DNA from: Dipylidium caninum
Lineage: Eukaryota; Platyhelminthes; Cestoda; Cyclophyllidea; Dipylidiidae
NCBI GenBank assembly: GCA_017562135.1
Contig: QEYB01001355.1
Span: 372,001 to 436,000, forward strand
DNA length: 64,000 bases
Direction of reading: 5' to 3'
Shown here: one piece after another, positions 13,501-25,393 of the stretch
How positions within the stretch are numbered: the stretch's first letter is position 1
Layout: every line of letters starts with the position of its first letter
The notes under the pieces: generated by a model
Database searches by the model: none
What the model was told of the DNA's origin: nothing
What the model saw: only the letters and a program-made list of their open reading frames with translations
Translations under genes and position numbers: made by a program

Positions 13501-13855
13501 CCTGTGCTTTTGGACAGGCAAGTCAGCCCTGCTTTCTCACTCCGTCACTAGAAACAAACGTTTTGACAACGTCGTCCGGCCGCTCTCTCGGACATGCCTT
13601 TCCTCCAATCACATATCACCGTGCTTCTCAGGCCTTCTGCCTCTTGTCCTCGGGAACTTTGAAACAAGTAGCTGTTTTACCCTTCCTATGCGTTACTCTT
13701 TAATTTAATCTATCCAATACTTTCTTGGTAAGAAAGCGTGCTCTTTCACAGTCACTATTGTTTTTGTTTTAGACGTCCCGTGAGTGGCCGATGGCCTTTG
13801 TCAAGGTCGCGCATGAGGTGTTGGGTCAAAGCCCGATTGAGTCACCGAGTCAGTA
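10530..13855. other. Intergenic region between the two ZCCHC7-like copies
   Basis: This 3.3 kb stretch has only short open frames without recognisable motifs. Composition moves from AT-rich (11-13 kb) towards GC-rich. I see no leftover zinc-knuckle exons of a third copy here. Confidence 0.5.
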
Positions 13856-15996
13856 ATGGGTGACAAGTCTCTGGACGTCTACGAGTTTGAAGGCAGCGAT
13901 GATTCCGAATTCAGCGATCTCTACCCCAACTACTGGGCATTAGAGGCCTCTTCTGCGAGCTTTTGGAGGAAGCAAGAGAAGTCTCACGGAGAAAATGGGG
14001 CGGAGAAGAAAATCGCGATCGGGTTGCAGGAGCCCACCCAGGCGGACGAGGAGGAACTGTTAGGGTACCTCGAGGAGACGTACCCCGATATGCCGTGCGA
14101 TCCCGAGTTGTGGAAAGTAGATCTGGGTGATCGTCATCCACTGTGGTGTCATAGAAATCACGGTGTCAGCCGTCAGTTGTGTTACAAATGCTACATCCCA
14201 GGACACTCCGACAAGGACTGCACTCGCGTACGTGGCCGGAGGGCTGGGCTCAGCGCCACCGCCTCGCGCCCCACCTTTCATGCGCTGCCTTGCCTCCTCC
14301 TCCCCTCCACGTCCGCCCTCATCCCCTTCTCTCCCCTTTTGCCCATGTAGACGGGAACGCTGTGCTACGTCTGCGCCGGCGAAGGCCACAAATACAAGTG
14401 GTGTCCAAAGCGGCGGTGCGAAAAATGCCTGTGTCCCGTCCTCCAATCCACATGCCATAAGTCGTCGCTCTGTCGGGTGTCGGAGGACTGTGAACGTTGC
14501 CGAACTTCACAACACGACGAATCTGTAAGTTGCCTCGTCGTCTCTCCGTCGTAGCGCGACTGGCCGAGGATGGTGCGTCGGTCCGAGGTGGCCTGTTGCG
14601 CGGCAGCGAGTTTTACCGCGGCCGCAGTTGGCAGCGCGGTCTTCTGGGCGCCACCGTCTCGGCTGACCGCGTGACAAGTCACGTGTCAATTCGCCTTCCC
14701 CCCCGCCCGACCCCGCGAGAAAGAGGTCACCACGTCAGCCTGACACTGTCGGTCGCGCAGCGCCGTGACCTTGTTGGCTGACCTTGACCTTAGTTGACCC
14801 TCCGGTGAGAGCACGCGTCGGCCGGCCGGTCGGTGCGCCTGACCGCTCGACTGTGCTCGCTTTGGCGTATGGTCGGAGGTGTGTCAACACTCGTCCCCAC
14901 CCCCCCCCCGGCTTTGACCCACGTGGCCGGGTTGAGGCCCATTTTCACTTTTCAAGACCATATTTTGCCCGATCACCACGGTAGGTCTGCGGGAAAAGTC
15001 GCCGACCGGCTCGCTCTCACCCTCTCTCTGCGTCTTGTCTTTCAGCTCTGTCCGGATCGGTGGCGCCAGTACAGATACACGGTAAGTTGCCTCGAGAAGG
15101 CCACTTTTTGCTCCTCTCGTGAAAAGTCTCGTTGACTAAGAGGCTTTTTTTTGTGGATTAGACCAGACCCGGAGCCCCGGTGCGCTGCGAGTTGCCCCCA
15201 ACGGAGCGAGTCTTAACCTGTTGCAACTGTGGCCAGCAAGGACACCCAAGCTACGTGAGTCACTTGGCACGCGCCCCCTTCCCCCTTCGAGGGGCGCGAG
15301 GGCCTCTCCCCCGCCCCCGGCAGTGCTCCCCTCCGCGCCTGGCGACATTTAGTCGGGCATTTCGCCCTGAGACACGCCTCGTCGCCGTGGTGCGTGGCCG
15401 CGGGCGCGTCTGCGTCTTGTCCTGCCGGACACCGCGGGGCGCGAGGGGCGGCGCAGGAGAGACGCTGGTGGCGAGGCCTCATCACCTCTGTGTCGAAGGG
15501 AGCCCGACCGAGTGCGCCAACCGCCCTCGTCTCATTTGTCTTTGCCTTCCAGAAATGCTCGAAGAAAAAAGATCCACTCTCCGGCACACCCGACTTCATA
15601 GTCAGATATGACGCCTACGACATCTACGGGAAACGTGGTGAGTGGGAGGCTCGATTTGTGATGTAACCGTCTCTTCACTCCCCTCTTGCAATCGCCGTCA
15701 TCGCCTTTTGTACAACCTTCTACAGGTGAGGCGGCAGAGAATCGTTTGGCAACTCGTCTGGCCCACTCGCTGGGGTCTCCGCCGAGCCTCGTCTTTCAGA
15801 GGCGCCGCAGTCTGTCGTGCGAAGAGAAGACGTCAAGGACGGAGGCGTCGGCACTTCGGAGACGTGAGGTGCGAGTGTGGGCCACGTCTCTTGAGAAGCT
15901 GTGAGTTATCTTCTTTACGATTTGTCTCGGTCGCCTCCACTTGCTTTTAAACGCATCAACAGCCCCATGGCTTCCGATGCTGAAAAATCTGCTTAA
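13856..15996 (+). CDS. ZCCHC7: ZCCHC7/Air1-2-like CCHC zinc-knuckle protein, copy B
   Basis: Exons: 13856-14227, 14351-14524, 15046-15081, 15162-15254, 15553-15637, 15726-15900 and 15963-15996; the phases agree and give 322 aa. Exons 2, 3 and 4 have exactly the lengths of copy A (174, 36, 93 nt) and the same phase-0 borders. Motifs are an acidic start (FEGSDDSEFSDLYPNYW), CYKCYIPGHSDKDC, CYVCAGEGHKYKWC, a third knuckle CEKCLCPVLQSTC without the regular histidine spacing, CERCRTSQHDESLC, PDRWRQYRYT, CCNCGQQGHPSYKC, and FIVRYDAYDIYGKR after the last knuckle. The tail is Arg-rich but much shorter than in copy A. The end is uncertain: reading on from exon 6 stops at 15904, while a good GTGAGT donor at 15901 joins a 34-nt last exon ending at 15996, followed by ATTAAA. 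Codons are GC-rich, unlike copy A. Confidence 0.85.
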
Positions 15997-16083
15997 ATAA
16001 GAAAGTGATTAAAGAGGGTGCAGCAACAAATGGTGCGTAAGTCGAAGCGTGTCGTAGCATCGCTTATTTCTTCGTTCAAAGAT
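15963..16083 (+). repeat. Diverged direct repeat, first copy (3' end of ZCCHC7 copy B)
   Basis: This segment, from the last-exon acceptor through the putative 3' UTR, recurs at 17151-17271. Shared blocks are CCATGGCTTyCGrTGsTGAA, AAAATCTG, TTAAAGA and CGTAGCATCGCyTATTTCkTCG. Base differences and small indels indicate an old duplication. Confidence 0.75.
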
Positions 16084-16543
16084 GTACAAATGGAGAAGTG
16101 CCGGCTGATATAAATCAGTCTACGGCGGTGGGGGAACAGCAGGGCGATGGACGAGTCCCTGTGGAGGGGGCGGAGGAGGAGGAGGAGAACAAGGAGATTT
16201 TGCGACTCGGCCGAGGCGTGCGGGGCTGGCGGAGGGCGCATCTCGTCCGCCTTCCCCAATCGCCCTCCCACTCATCCGGTCTGCCAGTCATTCGACTCCA
16301 CTTCGGAGACTGGAGCATCTCGGCTTTGGACGGGACGAGCGGAGAGAGTTCCTGGTGAGCAATTTGTGATGAGGTGTTTTACGGCTATTAAGCTTTATTA
16401 GAACGCCCGATCCCACACTGCCGCCAATCGCATCACCACGTACCAGCCTCATTCAACCCGGGTTTGCTTCCAGCTCACTCGCGCTCCATTATTTTGACCT
16501 CTCCCGCCTCGGCGCGCCTGCGTGCTCCTGTCCCCAACCACAG

Positions 16544-16780
16544 ACGAGCAACGAGACGTCACCCGACAGACCAACGCAACTAGCGGGCGACAACCAAACT
16601 CCTGTCTGCCAGGCGGATGAATGCTCGGGAATTGACGAGCCTCCTTGTAGTTCTCCACCTCCTCTCTCGCCAGCAGCTGAGGGCGCCGCCGACGGTGGAA
16701 GCCCTGGAACGACGAGAGGGGCCGACGTGGCGGCCAGTGCGCGGGTGGAGAAGAGCCTCAGCCCGGCACTGACAGATTAG
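16544..16780 (+). CDS. Candidate terminal exon of unknown gene
   Basis: After a pyrimidine-containing acceptor (CCCCAACCACAG) one frame stays open for 78 codons to a TAG. It encodes a Pro/Ser/Glu-rich, probably disordered segment beginning TSNETSPDRPTQ and ending EKSLSPALTD. A possible preceding exon is at about 16280-16345, ending at a GTGAGC donor. Together they could be extra 3' exons of ZCCHC7 copy B by alternative splicing, or a separate small gene between the two repeat copies. GC-rich DNA gives long chance frames, so support is weak. Confidence 0.25.
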   Translation, partial: TSNETSPDRPTQLAGDNQTPVCQADECSGIDEPPCSSPPPLSPAAEGAADGGSPGTTRGADVAASARVEKSLSPALTD

Positions 16781-17150
16781 TCTTCTGCTCTCCTGCGCCT
16801 ACCCTGCAAAATACAACATTCGTGTCTTGTCAGATGCCTTTCGATAACGCACCGATGCGCAGGCACCGCAGCCTTCCTGGCACGAGTCAGTGTTTACGAC
16901 AGCGGAACTCTTCTCACACACGCGCATACACCCGGAGAGAAGGAGGGGGGCGTGGGGGGGAGAGCCAATGAGGAGGGTGGGGAGAGAGGAAATGTTTCCT
17001 GGCCAGACCCTGTCTAGAATGCAGGGGACGTACAAACACTGTCAGTAGCGCCATTCCACTCTTTAACTAGGTCTCGGGAAATTGAACTTGAGCGGTGTAA
17101 AACACTGGCTACCTGCTGTCCTCCAAGTTGTCTTCTGAGAGCCCGAGCAG

Positions 17151-17271
17151 CTCCATGGCTTTCGGTGGTGAAAAATCTGATGAGATAGTGACTTAATTAA
17201 AGAAGATGCAGTATAACTCAGTGCTTAAGCCAAATCGTGCCGTAGCATCGCCTATTTCGTCGTCACGAGGT
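17151..17271 (+). repeat. Diverged direct repeat, second copy
   Basis: Related to 15963-16083 and in the same orientation about 1.19 kb downstream. It too sits just after an AG preceded by a partly pyrimidine-rich stretch. As a last exon it would encode a short tail (SMAFGGEKSDEIVT) before a stop and an ATTAAAG hexamer, so it could be a spare terminal exon. Confidence 0.7.
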
Positions 17272-20200
17272 GTGCTAATCATGAAATGACACCTTCCTTA
17301 AAACCGCTTGCTTAAATCCAATTAAGTAGCCACTTGATTTTATCGTCGTGCAAAACTTACTGCAGGTGCACATTCCCTCTGAGCGCAATTTTGTCACTCG
17401 AGGCATGTGAATTACACTTACTAAACCCTCACCTAACAGGGACTTATCATTTACGGTGGAGGCTCCTCGCCCCACCTCACTGCCGCCTTGCTTTCATCTA
17501 CTTTTCGAATACGAGTAGTATTCTCCACGTCGGCATACTAGGCAAGCGACAATAAATCTGCGACCGAACACTGCGCGATGGCAGCCTCTACTGGGGAAAA
17601 TGGGCAGGTTAATACGTCCACCACAGGCCTCTAATCGTTCGCCGATTCACACGTGCAACTGAGAAATGTGGAAAGTGAACGATGGATGCGAATGTTAAGG
17701 GGATATTGCAACATGCAGCCGCTTCGCTGGTCTTGGAGACAAGGCTCTCCCGTGCAGTGCCTCGTAGAACTGACGTTCTCCTCTCATTAGGTCAGCGCTC
17801 GCTTGTCCCTCTGTTTGCTCCGTGCGAGGTAAAATGCCACCGTCTCCACGACGTGACGCTCTCGACCAGGACGGTGCTGCAACAGGCGCCGAGGGTCTCG
17901 CCACTTAGACTGAACTGCCGCTCAGGCCGCTCGGCGTCCGCGTGCGACAAGGCGGATGAGATGCCTGAGAAAACCCCGCCGGTGAAGGCGATTTTTATTT
18001 GCCCTCGGTTGACGCGTTGCGTCGCAGACAAACAGTCGAGTTATTCTTAAGCGGGTCGGCAGGAAAGAGGCAAAAAGACACTTGTTCCCCTCTTGCCCGG
18101 TAAAGCGTATCAACATGGTCCACTTTGCCTTTGATTTTGGTGATTTTGCCGCTCGGCGGACCGATGGCACAGGCAGACGAATTAGGCTGAAATGGCAACG
18201 ACTCGCCGCGTCGTCGAGGGAGGTGAAGCTCAGGCCTGTCGGCGCCTTCGTCCACAAACACCCGTTGGACGGAGACTTGACTCTAACCCATCCCCCAGTT
18301 TCTCCTACGCCTCACGAACGACGGCGCGTTTTCTACGAGCGCCCATCGACCTCCGGCAGTGCCTTCGAAGACAGGACCGAGGGCGTTCGCAGTCGGCCTC
18401 CCCTCGCCTTCTCCCCACCTTCTCGGGCGTCTCATGCTACGTAAGATGGCAGAAGGGCGTCCGGCCTCAGGTAACATTCAAATGGGGCCATCACGCGGGG
18501 GAGGCGAGAATTCTCCCCCTTCTCAACGCATTTTTTAACCGATACTACGGATGAATAATAGCCTTTCCCGTGTTGCCTTTTAACTACTCCATCTGGAAAT
18601 CAGTGAGGCAGATGGCTGGGCCAAGGACGGGACTGTAAAGAGGAGAGAGGAGCACTGCGGGGCGGGGTGAGGGAGCGCGGATGGACACTGCTCGACCCCC
18701 ATAAAGGCCGCCTCACTGTGACTCGAAGTTCACTTTTACGACTGGCCTCGTCTTCTGCCCTCGTGTCGTTTTTCTCCGCTCAGGCTCACTCGGTCCTCCC
18801 GGCTGCCATCTCCGTCCGCGTCAATAGCATGAAAACCGCCTCCGCCCGGCCGACTTGTTACGGGCGAGGGAGAAACGTGTACCACCACAAATTAACCACA
18901 ATCGCAGGTTTTATTAGCCCCGATAAGATCTCCTTAGCCAACGTGGCGGGGGGTTATAAAATTCTACTCTGTGGTGGCTAATTCGCAATCTTATAAGGCT
19001 TTTTCTCCCCTCTTCCTGATGCATCCCGCGGCTGTCGCGCGTCCGCGATTGGTTGGGAGAAGTGGACGGGCATGCGGGGAAGCCGGTCGTCCGGGCGCGG
19101 CGGGCACTTTGGGGTGCGCGGTCGCAAGGGGGACCTCGAAGCACGCGCCTCCCTCCCACGGAGGACGGCTTGTTTCCTGCCTTGCCGACTGGCCTTTCGC
19201 GGGAGGATGTTGCTGCCGCAATCAGAGTGGAAGGCAGCATCTCCTCAAGTCTTCCACGAGCCCCCCCCTTCCCCCCGCGGGACCCCCGTTCGCAATTACG
19301 ACCTACGTCCTGCTGGAGGTGTTCGCCTGAAGTCGGCCACATCGGGTTAGAGTTTGGCGATCCCGTGGTGCGAGACGGGAGGCTTGAAGAGCGGCGTTGG
19401 GGGCGCGCCTCCGACGACGAATGTCTCCTGCCGACGAGGAGAGAAGCTGCTGCAGTCCGCCGTTGGCGGCTGCTGCGCCTTTGGACCTGGTCGGTGTGTC
19501 GTGAGGAGGCGCCATTCCGCCCGTCCCCTCCTCCTTGTGGCTGTTTGCGCCTGTTGGCGGTTGAGCCGCCTTCCTTTCACACCGACGTGGCCTCCCTCAA
19601 GGTCAGTCGGTCCCGCGCTCATTGGACGACGAGACCGCCAACTCCCCAACATTCACTTTTCGTGCCAGCGACTGGAAAAGGACAGTAACCGTGGAGCGCG
19701 CTTTCCTTTCACGCCCCACCGACGTCCGAACCTTTGTCCGACAGCCATCGGACGCCCTCTCCGCCCCCCAGGACGCCTAAGGCCGCCATGTGGCAGGTCA
19801 TCAACAGACCTCCTCGCGTCGCCTCACTCGGAGGCACTCCGCCTCCCACAGAGAACCTCCTCCCCCGATGCTCCTGACGCTTTTTATCTAGTCACGGCGA
19901 ATTCTCCTCCACAGGCCAACGCTCCAGTCGGCCGATTTTTTAGCCTGTGCCGCGACAGATTCAAAGCCGCCCGAGATGGCAGGAGAAGCGGACGGGGGGG
20001 GGAGGGTGGAGGAAGTTTTCAGATCCCTCGCACCGAGAAGTGCTCCCCCCGTGCCTACGACCGCTCGTGCCACCTCCTCCCAAGAAGCCAGTCTGCTTCA
20101 CCACCCAGGAGGCGCCGAGGCCACTTTTCAGCCGGGAAAATGTGCTTTCTCGAAAGGGGGGATGGGGGAGGAGTGGCGGGGCACACGGTTTTCCACGGCC

Positions 20201-23200
20201 TACTTCTTCCCTGTACCATTTTTTGCCTCTTCATTCGCTACTTCTCCACTTAATTGAGGGGCGCAGTCGGAGCGGGGACGCGGGTCTTTTTCAGACAATG
20301 GAGGCGCCCAGGGCGGAGTGAGGCGGGGGGCGTTCGGCAGAGGCGAGCAGTTTGCCTGTTTGTTACAATTGTTCTTGTTGTGGAAATAAAATTTGGAAGA
20401 AAAAGGGAATTTGACAACTGAGTCGCGCCTAATGAAGTTTTGGGAGTGTCGAAGCCGCTCTGCGCCTCAACTCCGGTCTCCTGTGCCTGCGGAGCTGGCC
20501 GACCGCGGCCCTCTTGGCGCTCTGCCGACAGTCCACGTGGAGAAGCGCGTGGTGCGTCGACAAGAGACAGTGAAATGGCGACGCGGTTGGGATGCTGGAG
20601 CGCCGAAGTGCTTCGAAGGGTCCCCAGCACTGGCCTCACTCGCCTTCTTCGCCATCCTGCGCGGCTGATGCAATGGTTCAGCCGTGTGTGGGTCGAAACA
20701 CCTCTTCCGCGCGTCTTCGTGGAGAAACTTCTCCAACCGGTGCGCAGACTGGAGTCCACCGGGTGGGGAGGCCTTGCGGGGCGCGGGGGAAGAAATGACT
20801 TGCCACCCGAAGCGTCGCGGACCGACGGAGCAATTAACTGATTAGCGCGATATGCCGTCGCAGTCCTCGCTACCCACGAGACAAGAATCGTCGCGAAGTA
20901 TGCTTTCACTCTTTTTCCCCATGCTTAAGTGACGGCGTTAAGTTGTCGCGTCGTAGAGTGATGCGTCTGAGGCAGGCGTCTCTTCCGCGGGGCGAATAAC
21001 GGCAGCTCTGGAAGAGGGGAGAGCGGACCACGGGGCCACGGAGCCACGGTCTTCCAGGGGGGCGTGGCACTGGGGCGCCGAGGAGCTGTCATTCGGACAC
21101 TGGTCGGCGCTGGCTGTTCTCGGCGGGGGGGGGGGGGGGGCGGCGTTGTCTGCGAAGGCGTCAAGGCAGCAGCCACTTCTGTTCAGGGGCGAGAAGAGGC
21201 GGACCGGAGACGTGGAGTCCTCCGAGGCCATTGTGCTCCTGCGGGCGGTTGCGACACGGGCAGAAGACGTCCTGGCCGGACGAAATGCCAACCATGACGG
21301 CCGCCTCCCCCTCTCCTCACCTCAAAGTCCTTTGAGTCCCCACTGCGACCAACCTCGAAGTCCACAGATCCCGCGAGGACTAAGCTCTCCGAGCTCCTCG
21401 TCTGTGTTCACACCAGCCTTCAACATACTGTCAGGCATTTAGAGATGGAAGACAACCTTTTAGGAATGTTTAATCACAACACGTCACAGGGTTCTGCTCA
21501 CGGGGGCGGACGTCAAGCCGAAAAGCCCTTGAATGTGAAACGAGGTTCGGCCAAACAGCAGGGGCCTGGTGAGAGCTCTCTAACTCTTCCTTCAAGTCGA
21601 CCGCCTTTTCAAGTCTCGCGGAGGCTCTTTCTGCCCCGGGGCGCTTTGACACAGTTAACTTCGGTGACGCCTCGCGCAAGGACGTGGAGGGAGCTTGTAG
21701 AACCTGGTCTCCACGGGACAAGGCAATCGCCAGCTCAAAACGGAAGAAGCATATCTTCCCATCTGGGCCTTTGACAGCTGGTCAGGCAAACCGACTAGTG
21801 AAGAGTTTCTGCATCCTCCTCGTTAGGCCGCAGTCCATTCTTGAAGTCTAAACGGACGTTAGTGCGATTAAAACGGACGTGTGTTTTTCAGGTGACACTC
21901 GGAACCCTCATCGTCAGCCTCACCTTCCACCTCCGCTCCTCGTTCGGCTGGAAAAATCTACTCCTCCTCAAGATTTGGAAATTAAAATTTAGCCCGTGAT
22001 TAAAACGTCAAGGACGTTTTTTGGAAATTCATTCGCCTCGGAGAAAAAAGGAAGGGGCCAGGGAGCAAACTATGATTTCCCACGTTCTCCTTTTTCCCCT
22101 CCACATCCATCGTCCCCCTTCCCGCCGCCTCCCTCTTCCCCTCCCCCTCCCCAGGAGTCTGATTGATTTTTAAGGGGATTTGTTCAACTGGATTCCATTC
22201 GTGGTGCGTGTGTGTGTGTGTGAAAGTCTCAAAACACACAGAAAAGCTCTCGACCAATCAGAAAATAGCACGTGGGCAGCCAATAGGAATCGAGCTGTGG
22301 ACATGGACAACTTGAGACGAAGGAGGACGTCTCAATTACGTGTCGGTCTCGACGAAATGCCTTCCAGGGTGGATAAGTAAGTCACTCTTCCTCCCGTCTC
22401 CCCTTTCGCTCCGCCCTTCATTTGTCTCGTGCGCCTCCCGAGGGCTCGACGTGGCGTCTCGTGCTGGGCGAGGAGTCCGGTCAGGTCAGAGGTGGGACGG
22501 GGACTTTTGCCACCATGGGAGCGCTGAAGACCACCCTTCGTCTAAAAATTTTCTCGGGCATTTGGTCAGAAAATACGTAATTCGACAAAATAATCACCTT
22601 TGTGCCCTAATTCAAATCACATAATCATTGTTGGCGTAAAGGTACAGCAATTAGGATCAGCGGTAAAGAACCACCGCAGGTCCCTGCCCCCCCTCCTCCT
22701 CCACCCTCACATCTGCAGCAGGTAACTTCCTCGAAGCGCACGATGGGGGGGGGTGGAAGACGACAAAGCGTCGGGGATGAAGCAGGTAGCTACTTTTCCC
22801 ACCCCTCGCGATGGTCTTTTAACGCACGACATGTTGCCAGACCATGGCTTTTGCCTTTTTTGTAAATAACCGCCAGCTGAATGTGGCGAGACGGAGGGGA
22901 GGAGAGGAGGAAGAGGCTCTCTGGCCAGTCTCATTGTTCCAGCCTCTCGCTCCGGTGGGCCAGACCTTCGCCTACCGACGCGCGACTCCAAACCCGAAGG
23001 GAGCGAAACGTTACACTGCCGCGTCCGCAATGTACACTCGACTGGTAACCGTCGCCCGTGGCACGACCACTCGCGGTGACGACGGCGAGTCGTCGCTGGC
23101 CTTTCATCTGCGCGGACAACGCCACCGTCGTCCGTCGACTCGGTACACCTGGCGAAGGGGTCGGAGGGCGGGGGCTGCGGGGAGTGTGGGGTGCCTGGGG

Positions 23201-25036
23201 AGGAGGCGACTGTGTGTCCACTGCCCTCTTCACCGCCTCCTTCGGGAGTAGAGGCAACAGCACTGGTGGCATTAATTGGAGTGGCAGACTGTTCAAGTGA
23301 TTTGGAGTTCTTTTATTACTTGCGTGTGAAGCTCAACGTTCCGCCCCGCCGCGCCCCGTCTTCTTTCCTCCCACGCTATCGTGTCGCCAGAATCTCCGGC
23401 TCGTGTGACTTTGAGGGCGATGGCGTGGGCCGGCGAGGAGGACAGCGCTTGGGCCTCCTTCGGCCCTCACGAGAGGGCGATGCCACTCAAAGCAGCTCGG
23501 CGGTCTGAGATTTGAGGGTTTTTCGGTCAGTCGCCATTCACCTTCGAGGAGGACTCCTCGCTCACGTGGTCAACCCTGAGGGGAGAAGCCCTGAAGGTGA
23601 GGGCGACGATAGCCGGACGTCCGAACACTGGATGAGGCTCGGAGGAGGCTCTTAAAGAGGCTACAGTGAGGTGCGCAGACTCGTGCCAACTCTCGTCTTC
23701 GCCATAATTCTCCCGTTTCCCACCGGTCTCTTGCGTCCCCCAGAAGAAGCGCATTTTCCAAATTGTTAAATGATTATTTCGAGGCGAAAGCGAGCCCCGC
23801 TGTTTCGACTCTCCGGTCCCTCGACAGGCTGGATTGGTGGAAACCCACCCGGCGGGGAGCGAGGGAGAGCGACGGAGGGCGGGGGGGGGAGAGACAATCG
23901 CCCACCCACCTCGTCAAGATGGCGCTTTCATCCCGCGAGGGCTTCTCGTCCCCTTCCGACACATTAATTTACCAAATGACATGAAATTTGGCATTTCTGC
24001 TATAAATCAACCCGTCAGCGTAGGGCGACAACTCGTCTCGTCTCGTCTCCTCATTTCACCATTTCGCCTGCCCACCGGCCTCTCCTCTGCCTGCCCCTCC
24101 GACGCTCCGTCCGTCCGTCCGCCTCTCGGCCGGGCTGGGTGCGTGGGGGTGCGTTTCTGCAAGGGCGGAAATCGCTCCCCAAGGCCGAGTCGACTGGCCT
24201 CTAATTAGCGCAATGCCTCGGTCAAAGGAGGAGACGAGGGGCAAAAAGAGCGATGGGGAATGTTGACGAGGGGAGGGGCGAGGGATGCAGAACCTCTAAT
24301 TACCCGCGACTCTCTCCCGACCGCGCGCCGGGGGGGTCTCCACCACAGCGACGACGTCAGGCGCCGCCGTCCTTCGAGGCGGCGGCCGCGTCGACGCCTC
24401 CTGGCGGCTCGTCGGGCTGCCGTCCGCGCAGTCACTTGCCAAACACGTCGCGTGGACGAGGCGGAGCCCGGGACGGAGTCTGGGCGCCCACGGACCCGCG
24501 GCCAGAGTTTTCTGCCCAAAGTCGGCAGGGGGAGAAGGAGGAGGCGGACGCCCAGGCGGGTGGCTCTTTCGCTCTGGTCGAGTGGCGAGGACTTGACACT
24601 GGAGGAGAGGAAGAGAAGACCGCATAATCTCAACCGACATGACAATTTCCACGTCATTCGCCCTTTCTCCCCCAATCCTATTGCCCCGTTGCCGCCGTCT
24701 CCCCCGCGGCCATCTCGTCCGTCCCTTGGGGCGACGACACGCACCCCCTTTGAAGCGTATGACATTCGCCGGGCCTCTTCCAACTGAGGCGTCTCATTAG
24801 CACCGGCGATCGGAGACCCAAGTCCACAAGAATTCTCCCACTGTTTGAAGGGGGCGGGGTCGGGGGCGGGGGCGGGGGCGAGGGGGAGGAAAGGGGGTCG
24901 CCTGAGAGTTGGACACTCGAATGCTGCCCTCCGCCGCCGCTCGGTCCTCGGGAGGGCAGAACCCGTCGACTCGTGGTCGACATGCATCTTCATTAAAAAG
25001 ATTTGGTTAACAAGTCGACTTGTTTTGCACGGCAGC
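17272..25036. other. GC-rich block without a supportable gene
   Basis: Many overlapping open frames on both strands, up to 299 codons, run through this block. They are Arg/Pro/Ser/Gly-rich, overlap one another and show no domain pattern, as expected where stops are rare. Homopolymer G and C runs, TCCGTCCGTCCG (near 24108) and a GGGGGC/GGGGCG tract (24846-24880) occur. Short AT-rich islands such as TAATTA stand out against the background. Confidence 0.5.
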
Positions 25037-25351
25037 ATGAATTTGTTCCCGCGGTCCCTGCTGCTGCTCTTCTCTCTGGTTCTCGCGGCGCCCGAGACGC
25101 GCAGAGGCGGCCTGACGGAGGCCAAGATGGTGTCCGACTTTATCGCCGAGCGCATGCTCGACGTGGCGGACTCGGAGGGTCTGGCCGACACGGCGCTGCC
25201 CCTGGCGCGCTGCTACGACCTCCTCGACGCGATGCGCGCCGAATGCAACCAGCGCTGCCGGGACACCGCGTCCAACGTCGACGTCTGCCTGCAGAACTGC
25301 TGGGGCGGGTGGAAGTACGGCCGCCTCACCTGCCGTCTGCGCTACAACTGA
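25037..25351 (+). CDS. Small secreted six-cysteine protein (twin CX3C pattern)
   Basis: A single frame of 104 codons runs from the ATG at 25037 to a TGA. Residues 1-18 look like a signal peptide (SLLLLFSLVLAA core). The mature part is mostly predicted helix with six cysteines at 59, 70, 74, 84, 88 and 99, giving the mirror-symmetric spacing C-x10-C-x3-C-x9-C-x3-C-x10-C. The central CX3C-x9-CX3C suits a disulfide-pinned helical hairpin. It also loosely resembles arthropod CHH/ITP-type hormones (VCLQNCW near C4-C5), but C2-C3 spacing and cysteine order are not a clean match. I do not recognise the family. The frame stays open upstream to 24845, but no earlier in-frame ATG is present. A CGG repeat begins 15 nt past the stop. 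Confidence 0.6.
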   Translation: MNLFPRSLLLLFSLVLAAPETRRGGLTEAKMVSDFIAERMLDVADSEGLADTALPLARCYDLLDAMRAECNQRCRDTASNVDVCLQNCWGGWKYGRLTCRLRYN

Positions 25352-25365
25352 GGCCGGTCGTCCGA

Positions 25366-25393
25366 CGCGGCGGCGGCGGCGGCGGCGGCGGCG
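25366..25393. repeat. (CGG)n trinucleotide repeat
   Basis: About nine CGG units immediately downstream of the six-cysteine protein's stop codon, so probably in its 3' UTR. Confidence 0.9.

Noticed and set aside
19354..20253. 299-codon open frame on the plus strand
   Set aside because: GC-rich DNA with several overlapping long frames on both strands; the protein is low in hydrophobic order, Arg/Pro/Ser-rich and has no recognisable motif or splice pattern.
24205..25191. 328-codon open frame on the minus strand
   Set aside because: It is largely antisense to the six-cysteine gene and GC-rich flanks; composition is typical of a stop-poor shadow frame.
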